Source: Butyriboletus loyo (taxonomy: Eukaryota; Basidiomycota; Agaricomycetes; Boletales; Boletaceae). Taken from it: 64,000 nucleotides of DNA. Of the stretch, positions 44,901 through 57,079 are shown piece after piece (the first letter of the stretch is position 1; each line of letters begins with the position of its first letter). The notes beneath the pieces are model-generated. The model was not told the DNA's origin, ran no database searches, and worked only from the letters and a program-made list of their open reading frames with translations. The translations under genes were made by a program, and so were the position numbers. The stretch spans positions 186,001 through 250,000 of the forward strand of contig JBBPSI010000003.1 in NCBI GenBank assembly GCA_038093515.1, in the 5' to 3' direction.

Positions 44901-46567
44901 GCCCAGGTTAACTCGTCATAATCACTCAAATCGTTGCCAAACCATGTGCCAATCGACTGTACGACACACGCGCCTCGTGGGCCTGCGGGCTTGAAACAAA
45001 CGTCTGTAAGGCGATAACCATGCGGATGGGAACGGAGAGCACGGATAGCTTTCTCCACGTCGAGCCAGTAATCAAGATGCTTGTAAGAAAGGACGCCAGG
45101 ATGGACAGACATAAGTGACGCATCACTGTGGTTTTCCAAAGATAGATTCGGAGCGTTTGTGACGAAGATTTGCTGGGCGCGGTAGAATGGTCCAAAGTGC
45201 TTGTCGAAGAACTCCTTCTGTATCTTGCTCTCGGAGTCGGGGGCAACCCATAGCCTCACCGGATCGGTCTCTATATCGAACTTCTTCCATCCGAGATTAA
45301 GCAGTCCAACGGCCACAAATACGAGCGAAAACGTTAGGAAAGGCGACGAAGCTGCCCAAAGGCCGAGGCGGTAGAAAGCACGTCTCAGCACAGTATTTAA
45401 GCGATATTGTCGTGGTTGAAATGCCCCGATAGGATCCAGAAGTGATACTCCACGACCAAGCGGACGGGATTCTGTGGACGGAGCCCCCAGAGACTCTTCT
45501 TGATCATGGGAAAGTGATATGGCTCCCACCAGCCCGCGAGTGTGTAGCCTGGGTGACAAGGTAGACGACGCAGCGTCTGCAGATAAAGCCATGCGTTCGT
45601 ATCTCTTTTCTCTCCGCCTCCGAATCGTAAGTTGCAAAACATATCCGAAGAGGAATGATGCGACAGCAAGAGAATACGCCAGTATCATTACGAAGGACAG
45701 GCAGGTGAGAAGACCGACGTGGCAAGTGGGCTCTTGACCCGGAATAGGGACCTCGGGTAACGCCCGGCAGACAGTTGGACAGTCGATACAAGTACATCGA
45801 CTAGCCAAGTCGTTGTCTGCGCAATTCCTTGGGACAGGGTCTAGAGGGGTAATTTGTGGGGGGGTATTAGAGGGAAAATTGATCTGGAAGGGACTGCCGA
45901 GGTCCTTCTCGTCCCCCAGGAACTTGAGGAATTCTGAGTACGTCCTTGCGCCACCTCCGATGAGGTCTATGGCATACCCATTGGTAGCTCCGACCTGGAC
46001 ACTCTTGCAGCTGTCATAGAAACCTGAAGCGAACTGTTCTCCAACAAAAAAGTCCACTGTTTTGACCGCGGTTTCTCCAGAGCTAGATTTCTGTGTTTCG
46101 GTTACATCTAGGAAAAGGTGCTGCTGTGGTGAACAAGTAAACGAGCAGAAAAACGACCTGAAATTGTTGCGACAGGCTGGGCAGGATGAAATGAGAAGCT
46201 CAGCCTGTGCCAGAGAATCTCGTAGGGTTTCGACTTGGGCTGAAGTGCAACAAGCAGGTCCTTCGGCGTAGCCGGCACCGCAAACAGAGACGAGGAGATC
46301 CCTAGCGGATTGGTTCTCAGGCTGAAACATTGCGACGGAGCTATTAGTTTATCCTCTGAGGAAAGCGAACTTGCATACCTCGACTGGTGGACCGTCGTAA
46401 GGACATGGTAGCTGTTGTCCAAACCAGCCTTTAGACCCGCAGGAGCCCCTCATAGCGCATCGACCTGTGTCGGAGAGTGCCATTGTGTTGGCCAAACGAA
46501 TAAGCAGGAGGCAACTAGAAAAGCGAACGAGCGAGTCGAGGTAAGTGGACACGTGACCTTGTCGCAT
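42000..46567 (-). CDS. NCR1: NPC1-type sterol transporter (NCR1)
   Basis: A vacuolar/lysosomal multi-pass protein that moves sterols from NPC2 into the membrane. The N-terminal Cys-rich sterol-binding domain has [27 protein letters not shown], then [29 protein letters not shown] and [21 protein letters not shown]. After the first TM come [40 protein letters not shown]. The sterol-sensing domain follows ([34 protein letters not shown]), then a second luminal domain and the C-terminal TM block ([40 protein letters not shown]). Start ATG 46567 gives [20 protein letters not shown], a modest signal peptide. The last exon is probably 42000-42039 after a 55-base intron (42040-42094), ending [13 protein letters not shown]. 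Without that intron the stop is at 42091. Confidence 0.93.
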
Positions 46568-46586
46568 CTTAGCATCGACTCTCGCG
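46568..46586. promoter_or_regulatory. 19-base start-to-start gap of the NCR1/DPH1 divergent pair
   Basis: The complete interval between the NCR1 ATG (minus, at 46567) and the DPH1 ATG (plus, at 46587). The leaders must overlap unless one gene starts further downstream. A later in-frame NCR1 ATG exists at the MALSD position (about 46480), but using it would remove the hydrophobic leader. Confidence 0.5.
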
Positions 46587-48253
46587 ATGGCAGATCCCAA
46601 TAACGCGTCAAAGCCCAAAAAACGCTTCGTAGGATCAAAATCAGCTGCGCCATCAAAGCGCAGCTCTGCACCAACACAACTCGTGAATCAAGTTCCAGAA
46701 GAAATCCTTACAGATCCCCTCCTTAACCAAGCGATCAAGCAATTGCCCTCCAACTACTCTTTTGAAATCCACAAGACGATACATCATGTTCGCAAGAATA
46801 GAGCCAACATGGTTGCTCTTCAGATGCCTGAGGGTCTCCTGATGTTTGCATGTACCATCGCAGATATCGTCGAGCGGTGCGCAGGTGGCCACAAGGTTGT
46901 CCACCGAAATGTTTCTCATCTCATTTTTTGTTCAAAACCCCCGTACAGGTTCACCGATGCACTAACGGTCATCATGGGCGATGTCACATACGGAGCGTGC
47001 TGCATCGACGACTACACCGCAGTCGCCTTAGGTTGCGATATGCTTGTCCACTATGGACACAGCTGTCTTGGTTCGTCTTCTTGACAGATAAGTGAACTGT
47101 ATTGTCTGAGTTTCCGGATCCCAGTACCGATCGACCAAACCAGTATCAAGACACTGTATATATTCGTCGAAATAGCCATCGATCTCACACATCTCGTAGA
47201 CACCGTTCGTCTGAACTTCTCAAGTGACCGCGCTGCATTCTACGAACAGCTCATGGATTCAGAGGAGAGTGGTGCGAGTATACCTGCGGGCCAGCAAATC
47301 GGGAAAACACGACACCTTCGCATCCAAGGGACATCATCATCATCTTCGAGTGATGTTCTAAAGTACGGATATGCTCAGCAACGCCCACAGACACCACCAC
47401 AAGAACCGACTCGACTAGCATTAGTTTCAACTATCCAGTTCGTTTCAGCTTTGCAAAAGCTCAAGGAAGACCTGGTTTTGTACGAAGCCATAATACCCCG
47501 CTCAAAGCCACTTTCTCCCGGGGAAATTTTAGGCTGCACAGCTCCGTCTCTCAGCGAGGTCGATGCAATATTGTACGTTTCCAATTCTTGGTTTCAAGGT
47601 CCGGCTAAAATAGGTGCAGATACCTCGGGGACGGTCGTTTTCATCTCGAGTCGATCATGATTGCAAATCCTACTGTTCCCGCATTTCGATATGATCCCTA
47701 CTCAAAGAAGCTTACTCGAGAACGCTATGATCATAACGAGATGCGAAGAATCCGAGACCAGGCTGTCCAATCTGCCCGCGAGAGCCTTGCCTCTCTCCTT
47801 CCATCACTTGACTCGACCGAAGCAGATCCCACAGTCGAACTCTCCGGTCCAGTCCATCACCCTCAGTTATGGGGCATTATTCTAGGAACGCTTGGACGCC
47901 AGGGGAGCTTCAAGCAACTTCAAGCAATTATAAATCAACTTTCAACGTCTCGCGTTTCTATACCCTATGTCCCAATCCTACTCTCCGAGGTGTCACCTGC
48001 GAAGCTCTCGCTGTTCAATCCGCATATATCGACGTTTGTACAAACTTCGTGTCCGAGGCTATCTATCGATTGGGGTTATGCGTTTGCTCGGCCTCTCTTG
48101 AGTCCGTACGAGACTAATGTGGCATTGCGACGAGCGAGAGGATGGATGGGCGAGGCAACTGAAGGGGGGGAGATGAAGAAAACAGCGTATCCAATGGATT
48201 TTTATGAGGCTGGCACACCATGGGCTATTTCCAGACGGAAGGGCTCATTTTGA
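46587..48253 (+). CDS. DPH1: Diphthamide synthesis subunit DPH1
   Basis: With DPH2 it forms the Fe-S radical enzyme that attaches 3-amino-3-carboxypropyl to a histidine of elongation factor 2, the first step of diphthamide formation. The N-terminus includes [10 protein letters not shown] and [98 protein letters not shown] contains the first cluster Cys (YGACC). Then ILGCTAPSL holds the second. After an intron whose removal joins DAI to [20 protein letters not shown], the third domain reads [20 protein letters not shown] and [25 protein letters not shown] with the third Cys. All three cluster cysteines are present. The C-terminus is basic ([13 protein letters not shown]). Confidence 0.93.
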
Positions 48254-48439
48254 GACGCTTAGTACATGTGGTGATCCAACGAGTGTATAGTTCCATCACG
48301 AGGTCCTTTCGAGTATGAATTGTCAGGTTTCCCTGAGTCAAGATTGCCACGCAAGTGCACAAGATTCCTACGGAGCGACGTAGTGCGTGGGCTATGGTAG
48401 ACTATAGATCGAAACCACATACAAGCCCATCATGATGAC

Positions 48440-51400
48440 CTAAACGCTAAACGCTACGACAACATGAGTCTGGAGGAAACCGGGGTTGTGAGTCGAAACA
48501 TACCCATAAGCATACTCGACTTCGTCCACTCCACCGCCTGAAGCGAAGGGACCAGACTGTTCCCTTGGTATAGGACCCAGTTCGGGTTCATCCAAGTCAT
48601 CCAAGTCAACGGCACTACCATCATCCAAGCCGAAGGGTAGTACAGGGCGAAGGCCAGCTCCAGAGCTCGATCGACGGTTCCCAGCGGGTGACTTAGGAAG
48701 GGCGGCCATGGTCTTTGGGCTCATGTGCTGATCACCACGGAAGGGATCGTAAAAACACCACTTCACGGACCAAAAAACGGTGTGCTTACCTCCCAATTGT
48801 TCAAGTTTTCATCCGGAATGTCGCGATCTTCTCTACCTTCTAGCCTTGCATCGTCGCCGAGGTCACCAATAGACACAACGCTTTCACTGTCGCTGATATT
48901 GTCCGTCATATTGGATACAAATTCGGGGAGCCGATGCCACGCGGAATTCGAAGCCGAAGGCAGCGGAGGTATCTGTTCATCTGACCAGCCTAAATCGGAT
49001 AAGTATTCTTCATACTCTTCCTCAAAGGCAATATCTTCTGTGGTGTAAGGTAAGAAGATTGATGGGTCCGGAGCTTGTGAGCGGGGGGGCGGGAAGACAT
49101 CGGCTTCAACAATATTCGGGGTCCCGAGAGGCCGAATCATGTTTCCAAGGTCCAAGCCAGGAGGCAAACCTTCTAGATTGTGGGATATGCTGACCGAACG
49201 ACGATGGGCTTGGGTGTGCTGATTTGCAGCTTGTGCACCATACCGTTTGGTATTGTCTATCAATAGTTATGCTCAGAATTTCCAGATATTGCGAAGAGGC
49301 ATACAAAACTTGACCAAATGGCGAAGAGCTTGTTCCTGCGCCTGTGTTCTGATGTAAGCCGACTACAAAGCGGTAGGCAGGGGGCGGTACCTGAGCATCA
49401 GAAACATCATCCACCTCATTGCCAGTAAGCCATTCATCGCGCAAGTCGGGTCTACAATTGAGGTAAATAGAAGTGATGACTTTCATGTTCGCTGTCCAGT
49501 CGTCAAAACCCGTGACAAATAGACATGATGGTCTTCCTCACATTGCCGCCATTTGCGACCGCAGAAAGGCACTTGACTTTTGATAAGCTTAAGAACATGG
49601 AGCTGCAACATTGGATGAGGGACGCGAAGCACCCGCTTGAGTACAGCCTGGGATAGTGGACGAATCAGCCGCGGCCACTTGTTCCACGTTCCTTCACTCA
49701 CAGAACTCTTGTACTGAACCAACATCCATATGCGATGCGACCGACTCTTCGACAGCTTTTGCATGATTTTTGCAAAATTAATAGCCGAGAAAAAGTTTCG
49801 CCACGAAAACTCAGTGAGCATCTCCACCTCCTCCTCATGTTTTTGTCCGTTCGGCAAGGTTTTGGATTCCATGACGACGTGGGAAGCTGTGCGTGGTCTC
49901 TCGTCCTGCATGCGCGGGGCAACACGTGCATGGTGAATCTGACAGTACCGGAAGAAACTGGTACCGGTTACTTCAGATGGTCCTCGAGATGATAGTTTGG
50001 GCTCACTTGTGATCAGGAGAATCAGCTTTAGAAACAACTGATGCCGAAACCTCTTGCAAGCCAAACATTTTCAGGATGAGGAGTAAACAGTTCGTATCGA
50101 GTAGGAGTTGACCGAGATGATGGAACTTCATTGCATCTAGCCACACACACTTCCATAAATGTTTAGGTATGAATCAACAGGATGCTTACGAGATGCTTTG
50201 AACCACTTCAGTGTCAGTAACAAGATAGCAGAGACTGCTTTGGACGTAATCTCGCGGTGTCGAGTAACATCTAGGTCATCAAGAGTTGGCGGTGGGGGTG
50301 GTGGTTGTTCAGGCGCTAAGTAAAAACTGTAAACCAGATACAAGGGCAAGCCAATCAACCATCAGACTTACGCGAAGCAACCCCGGGCGGAAATACAGAA
50401 GAGGTCGAAGACTGGGGGAGTTGTTGTTGACCTGTTCCGGCTGAAACGGTTGCCAACAGTAATTTCAGTAGCACTAGTACCCAACCTGAAAGCACTGGAA
50501 GAACGGAGCTCTAGGATTGAGTTGGTATCAGCGCCTAGCGGCAATGCTCAAGCGTTTGCTTACATATATAACTTCGACCCTTTTCAAGCGCTTGAGATCC
50601 TCTTTTCTCTCTCTGGCTTTCCGTTCCTCTGCGCTTGATTTAGCCTCGACACTTTCCACCTCGGCCTCCGCAATTTTGGCATCAAGCAACGCGACATCGG
50701 TCAGCGCCTCGGCATTCTCAGGATCCTGGGATGGGTATCAGACAGTCATCAATCTCGCAAAAGTAGTTGGGAAAACTTACCACCGATGTTGTCTTGGAGA
50801 ATTCAGCGTCACCTTCCGACCCGGGCAAATGTTCCAATCCGCTTTCTGTAGTCATGCACTCCTCTCTCGTGCGCCACATCTGCCACAATGAAAGACTCAC
50901 GTACATATGTCGGTTGTAGAGTTTGTCTGCCTCGTCGATAGCAAAGGGAACCAACCGGACATTGTTTGCGCCAAAACGGCTTTTACGAGAGAACGGGAAC
51001 AAAAATGGTCGGTTCTGATCGGTCTGATATTGCTGCTTCTTTGGCTTTGGAGAGGGTGGTGGTGAGGGCGCAGGTGTTGCAGGCTGTGGGTTAGGGCGAA
51101 ATCCCGTATTTTGAGGCTGTTGCTGGAACGCCTGGCTCAGGCTACCTGACATCGGTGATTGATGTTCTAGGTCATCATGGTGATAATGATGGCGAACTGG
51201 AATGGGTGAATATGCCTGTGCCAATTTCACCGCAGGGAATGATAGAGTAGATTTCCCTTGAGCAGTCTCCGTAAAGCGGATAGTCGGGACCGGAGGAGGA
51301 GTAAAAGTTGGGTATTTGACTGAAGTCTCTTGATGGAATGCTTCAAGATCGAATGGTGTACATTTTATGGCGACAGCTAGAAAGGCAGTGAAATCAACTG

Positions 51401-52642
51401 ATGCCGCCTGGACGAAGTGAATTTACCTTCGTCGGGTACTAATGGTAGTGATGCAAGCTCCCGGGCGAACTTTTTAACACGCGCTAGCTCTCTTATCCCC
51501 CCACAACATGCAAGCAAAGCCTTCCACAGGACAAGGAGAAGCTGCGAATGGTAAGTGAGTGACCGGGACTTGTGCAACGGGGCTCACACCTTCTTGATTG
51601 GATAGCCCTTCGCGCTCTTGTCTTTTAGACCGGATACGACATTGAACAGATAGACAGGCAAAGGAGGGTCCATGCTCACTGAGAATTGTACTTAGCATTG
51701 GAATGTGCAAGTCTCAGAGAGTGCGATCGCACAGAGCTTACTGAGCTCGTCTGCAAAATCATCTCGCTCTTTGAAAATTTCAATTAAATGATACATCATC
51801 CCGAGGTAGACCGATATCTCGGTAGTGAACTCTTCCAAGAAGTCGGCCTTCTCTGCAGCGGTGATCTGGAAGTGAGTTGCATCTGCGTCTGAAAGCGAAC
51901 TGGTGCGATTCGAAAAAGGTACAGCAACCACGAGTTCAGATCCATACCAAAGTAGATCGTGCTTTTGGCTGGCGATTTTCATAGACTCCACGATTGTATT
52001 TAAGCCATTAGCGCTGCGGACCACCTTGCAATTTTCGTAAACCCAGTGCAGCTGGTGCTCCGGAGATGTTGTTTCCGCGAATGTGCCTGATTGGGACGCG
52101 ACATGAATGAGCCTTCTGGCGACAGGTTTGGAGGAAATTAACCTTGAAGCACGTAAAAGAGGCGGCGGGCATTCGTGAATCGGATTTCGGCGTCACGATG
52201 CTCGAGGCTTTCCAAGAGCAGTTCTACATGAGTCTTTCTCTGCGCGTCTGTGGTTTCGGGGCTTGTCCATTCTGGAGGAAGACGATAAAATCGCCATGAA
52301 GTGAAGTGATCGTCGAGCTCACTAACATACCTCCAGGAAATGAACCTTGCCAAGCTTTCAGATTTTCCGCCACCTGCGGCATTTCTACGTACGAGTAGAA
52401 CTCATCAATTTCGTTCATTACGGTGTCTTCGTCGTCGTAGCGAAAATCATAGAATGATTGCTGTGAAACACACATGATCAACAACTGATGGGTGAACTAG
52501 ATACATATCAGCGTGCCTTGGGCTTCGGTGCAGAGGTGACCATAGCTCTGAGCTGACCGAGAGTGATGGAATCCAGGCCCAGTTGCTGTATTCCTGCGGT
52601 GTTGTCTTGCATGTCACCTGCTGGAAGAGGTGCGAACACCAT
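48440..52642 (-). CDS. FAR11: STRIPAK subunit FAR11 / STRIP1-like
   Basis: FAR11/STRIP scaffolds the PP2A-containing STRIPAK complex that controls hyphal fusion, sexual development, TORC2 and Hippo-like signalling. It starts MVFAPLPAGDMQDNTAGIQQ. The N1221 domain follows: DDEDTVMNEIDEFYSYVEMP QVAENLKAWQGSFPG, EWTSPETTDAQRKTHVELLL ESLEHRDAEIRFTNARRLFY VLQG, TFAETTSPEHQLHWVYENCK VVRSANGLNTIVESMKIASQ KHDLL and KLLLVLWKALLACCGGIREL. A proline-rich linker (QPATPAPSPPPSPKPKKQQY) is next. The DUF3402 half contains KSRFGANNVRLVPFAIDEAD KLY, FSAINFAKIMQKLSKSRSHR IWMLVQYKSS and VLKLIKSQVPFCGRKWR. The C-terminal acidic tail ends VDEVEYAYG. The stop is at 48440 if unspliced, or a few codons after a small 3' intron. 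About 14 introns. Confidence 0.9.
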
Positions 52643-52975
52643 ACTTATGATAGCAGTTTGGGATGGACGCGATGTTGACACTGGGTGTTGTTTGTCAAGG
52701 ACTTGAGGTTTCAACAAGAGAAAACAGAAGTAAACAACTTGATTGCAGCGAGCGGGCCGCACGATGGCTGGTGCTAACTTTGTTTGACGAGCTCCGTGAA
52801 CGTGGGGTACATGGGAGGAGAAATACACCCAGAATCAAATTACACGCGATATCGATACGTGGCCCAGTATCAAAGACAGATCAGCTGAGTCAGGCCTAGT
52901 CAGACGACGTGACTGCCAGCGAGGTACCTGACTCCGTGTCTAATTGAGGCACAGTATGGGAAGGCCGACAAGCTC

Positions 52976-53503
52976 ATGGCTGTACACGGTGTTCCGTTCA
53001 TCGCGGCGTCGTCGGCGTCGTCGTCGGCAGAGGACACGCGTCTGCAGCATGGCGCGGAGTGCGCTGCGGAGGCGATCTTGGCTGCTGCGAGACTGCGTAA
53101 GACTTTGGTCAGAGAACGTACGAAAATCAGCAAGGAAAGGTGCGCACTCGCCAAGTTTGGGTGTGGGAAATGATTATATAAACGTATTACCGCGCATGGG
53201 TATATAACCAAAAAATTAACAAAAGGTTGGTTAGGACCGCTTTGGCTGTGGATCGAGCTCGCAGTCGGTCTCATTCTTGCCAACAACTCCCTTCTGGCTC
53301 GGCTCATCGTCTACGACAGTGTCGGTGTCGTTGGGATCGACAAAGAAGATCAGACGAAGTCATCGCCGGCAACGTCGACACACTCCCCTCCCCCCCGCGG
53401 TACAAGGCATTATCTGGCAGCGCCCTTCGCTCTCCAGGTCATCCTCTGCTTCTGGTCCATCCCTTTTGGAGCACATAAAAGGCACGCCTTTGCTGCGCGT
53501 TAG
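52976..53503 (+). CDS. Candidate two-exon gene, putative membrane protein, family unknown
   Basis: I do not recognise this protein. Exon 1 (from ATG 52976) reads MAVHGVPFIAASSASSSAED, then LQHGAECAAEAILAAARLRK TLVRERTKISKERCALAKF. It is strongly helical and Ala/Lys/Arg-rich. Donor GTGGGA at 53163 and acceptor at 53226 remove 64 bases and keep phase. Exon 2 continues WLGPLWLWIELAVGLILANN SLLARLIVYDSVGVVGIDKE, then a Pro/Ser linker, YLAAPFALQVILCFWSIPFG and a stop at 53503. Exon 2 has two hydrophobic segments (about 25 and 18 residues). Codon third positions are rich in C and G, as in neighbouring genes. A competing minus frame (52900-53307) lacks these features. Divergent from FAR11, tandem with the cyclin 196 bases downstream. 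Exon 1 frame is open a little upstream of the ATG. Confidence 0.4.
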
Positions 53504-53699
53504 CCATTCCTTCTGCAATCTCTTTTCCACCTTTCCTCCTATCCTACTCCGCGTCCTTGGATTTTTTTAACGACTCATCTTACGACCCTTCCTGCCTTCG
53601 CTCTTTCGTTCGACGAGCCAGGCTTATTTACTCTAGAGATCGGTCTGCCCCTGCGCCCTCGCATTTGGCAGTCGAGCCTCTGTCCTTCCCCACCTGCAG

Positions 53700-56073
53700 A
53701 TGCCAGTCCCAGTCCCTCCTGTCCCTACCGCGCACTCTGTCCACAAGTGTAACAAATCTGGAGACTTTACAAACCATCAGTCTTCTGTTTTCCACCTTCT
53801 GAAGCGGACGCTTCCCTCTTCTCCCACAGGTCCACCACCGTCTTTTGGCAGCCGTGAGCAGTGGATCAACTCTCTTCCGTCGTGGAGACGAACCAAGACT
53901 CGCTACGTCTGGGAGAACGATTCTGACCCCACCCCGCCGGCAGAGGCTCGTCAGGGTTTTTCCAAAGGGTTGGCTGGCGCGGTCGACGCGCCCGCCATTA
54001 AAGGAGCCCACGTGCAAACGTGTATTCCGCCCCTAAATACCCTATTGCCGAGTTGTGGTTTGGAGATGACTTCACACAACCCTTCTGCCTGTGACCAACC
54101 CATCAGCTCGGAGTATACTCGGGGGACACCGTCGGGCGAGCTTGTAACTCGTTCCTCTCCTGCCCTATCGGAATTGATTGGGGGAGACATCCCCGGTGTG
54201 CGTGCGTGGCCTCATGCTCCGGATTTGTATCTCGAGGATGATGGCGGACTATTCGCACCGATTCTAGAAGATGATTCCCCTGACATGATGAATGGTGATA
54301 TGGGCTTGAGTCCCATCGAACCGGTCACACCTTTCGGAGATTACGTTGATCGAGTGGTGGCTGCCTCTGATGCCACAGTTCTCCACGACCCTCTTGTGCC
54401 CTCCGGATCGCAGGAGCTACACCTACCCATTTCAGTCAGTTGCGACTCTCAGTTCTGTCACCTTCACCCTTTTCCTGAGGCCAAGGAGGAGTCACTTTTT
54501 ATCGCGAATGAACATCTACCAACCACGAGCTTAATTCACAAGCAACTCGCTGAGCCTATGGCGGAATGGCTTGTCTCCTATGTATGGAAGGTTTGCACGA
54601 ACGTGCTAGTTCTCCCCCAGACGATCGCCCCTTACACGTGAGTTTGTTATTATCTTTCATATTACCATGTGTTGACCAGTGTCGTTAGACTTCCTAATGC
54701 GCCACAGCTTCGTCAGCCCATACCGCTGTACCTCACTGCTCGAGTGCATTCCTTGCTGATGTCAACGCTTCTCCAGCCATCTGCAATGCTGCTAGCATTG
54801 TGGTACATCGTGCGGTTGCCTGTCTACTTTGGTGCGCCTGGTTTAGGCCCAGAACACGTGAAGGAACGGCGCTTTAGAGTCGAGTTGCTCAGTGAGACTC
54901 GCGACGTTGCCGATGGTGAATCCCTTGAGGGCACTGCTACCTTTAGGCTGATTGTTCTCGGATGCATGTTGGCAAACAAGTGGCTGGATGACCATACGTT
55001 TTCCAACAAGACTTGGTCAGCTTTTGTCTTAAAAATAATGCATTCTCTTGACTAATATTGCTCATAGGCATACGATTTCCAATGTTCCTGTGCAATTGCT
55101 TAACAAACTCGAGTATTTTGCCCTGGACATCCTTTCGTATGATCTGTCGATTTCTTCGTCTGCCTGGTCTCGGTGGCTCAACCACCTACTCTCATACCAT
55201 CATTCCCTCACTACAACCACTTATCCTCAGCCCATTGCGCGTCCGGCGTCCAACCCCAATGGGTTTATTCGCAAAACCATCCAAGAAATCATGGAAGCCC
55301 CTTTGGGTCATCCTATGAACGAGCCGGTGTTCCTTGGTGTCGAGCAAAGGCTCAAGGAGAAGCTCGGGCTTTCCGCTCTTCCGCATGAACCCGAGACCCT
55401 CGACATTAACTTGGACGAAGATGGTCCTCTCAGAGAAGAGTACTTGCCCAGGCGCCGAGTCAGTAATGGAGGTTCCTCAGGTGGTCATTGTTCAGAGCTT
55501 CGTAGCGATTCCCAAAACGGGCCTTCGATACATCATCATATATTGCCTCTCCAGGGCAGTATCAGTTTGCCGTCACCTGCCAAGTGGAGTCCCGCCGGAG
55601 ATGAGCCAATATGTCGCCCAAGTGGTCGTACTGGCCCGATGTACTTGCCGGTTCAGCCCTCTCTTGCCCCGCACTATGTCGGTACGGTTCCGACGGTTTA
55701 TCATCCGTGGCCTGCCACTAGCCTACCGTACGCCCCATTTGGACACCATCCAGATCGCGATTACACCGTGAACGCTCTTCCTATCCCACGGTATACCTAT
55801 TGGGCACCTATCGGCTGTCCTTCCGCAGTTCAACAGCCTCAGTCTGTATGCACTCCCGGTTACTACGCAGGCCCTAATCATGTCCGGGGGTACTCACTTG
55901 GAGGATTCGACTATAGGTGCAGTGACATTCGTTTGTTGTCTGATGGAACTGGGTGCCACACTCAAACAGCGGCCTCTTGGACTCCACTGCACCAATATGG
56001 CTACGCCACATCTAGACAGTCGCTTGCTCATCACCCTCCATTGAATTATCGATCGACTTGGATACGGGCTTGA
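53700..56073 (+). CDS. Cyclin domain protein (PHO80-like), left of UBA1
   Basis: The N-terminal 300 residues are disordered and contain REQWINSLPSWRRTKTRYVW E, a motif shared by mushroom PHO80-like cyclins. The cyclin box begins after an intron at about 54639: LRQPIPLYLTARVHSLLMST LLQPSAMLLALWYIVRLPVY F, then TFRLIVLGCMLANKWLDDHT FSNKTW. After the next intron it reads HTISNVPVQLLNKLEYFALD ILSYDLSISSSAWSRWLNHL. The LANKWLDDHTFSNKTW helix pair is diagnostic of the PHO80/PCL class, which partners the PHO85-type CDK. The remaining 300 residues are Pro/Tyr-rich without domains. The start at 53700 is the first in-frame ATG after a pyrimidine-rich leader. A CATAAAAGG TATA-like string is at about 53474. 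Confidence 0.87.
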
Positions 56074-57079
56074 AGAGTGTCCCGGTCACTTTCATAGCCG
56101 GCCAGTTTCATCGCCTAGATTTCGTTTCATTTCAGTTTCGTTCCGCCATCATAAATGTTGCATCCGGTGTCGCGTATGGCGCCTTAATTTTCGCTCTCTA
56201 ACTCATACATGCCCATTCTTTTGCGGCTTGTGAATACTGGATTTCTCTCGTCTCTCCAGTCCTGTTTTATACAACTTCCAGGTCCTCTCGCTATGAAGAC
56301 ATATCCATCCCGTCTCGCGGACCACTTGTCTCATCATCTTTCGACATCTCGACCGCGTAAATGCTATTTATGCGGGTCGCCAACTACTCCGGACCGACCC
56401 AGTCGTCGCTTGGAGGAAGGTTGATATCGTCGGACTATCTGCCTGTCCCATATCGTTGTTCATGGATTGAACATTCACGGCCATTTGGTTCGCTGTTTTC
56501 ATCGTTGATGTATCAAATTCTCGTTCAGTACTCTCACGCCGCTAACCTAATCATCCATTTGATGACTTCGTTTAGTGCCTTTTGTCTCCCTGTTTTTTCT
56601 TGCTACGTTTTTTTCCTTTGAAACGCATCACGAAATCACAAAAACATGCAGAAAATCAACAAGCTTCATTACAAAAATATTTTGCTCCTCTTTCCACCAT
56701 TTCCGTTCGTCATCCTTCGCTGCTGGTCACTTTCGGCTCTTCGCCGATGCACCTTTCTGCAGCTCGCCATTCTCGGGATTGTGATTGCTTTCGAATAGCT
56801 CCACTGTCACATTTGTTCCGCCTGCGTCTTCATGGGTAAGTAGCTATATACCTCCCGGGAAAGAACTCGTACCGTACTTGGCTCAGAGTACTTAAACTTG
56901 TCAATTTCCCAAACATATGCTTTGTCGCGAAGTCTCGATTACCCTCTGGCTTCAAACCGGGCTTTAAGTTGCTCTCTGACAGATCTGGGCTCTTGAGCGA
57001 TTTGTGACTGATGAACTCATCGGACGATTCCCGTTTCATTACATACAAACAGTCGTACATCTCCCTCTTGTCTGCTTCA
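56074..57079. other. Intergenic between convergent genes, about 1 kb
   Basis: Long 3' flanks of the cyclin and UBA1 genes, T-rich on the plus strand. Several 60-90 codon frames occur, including a minus frame at 56830-57060, but none joins UBA1 in phase or shows domain features. Confidence 0.6.

Noticed and set aside
52900..53307. A 135-codon minus frame next to FAR11
   Set aside because: Its composition is that of a shadow of the plus-strand candidate gene, with no hydrophobic or domain pattern.
56830..57060. A minus frame that could extend UBA1
   Set aside because: The canonical UBA1 end VPFVLIRI and stop are found upstream at 57080 after a normal 56-base intron.
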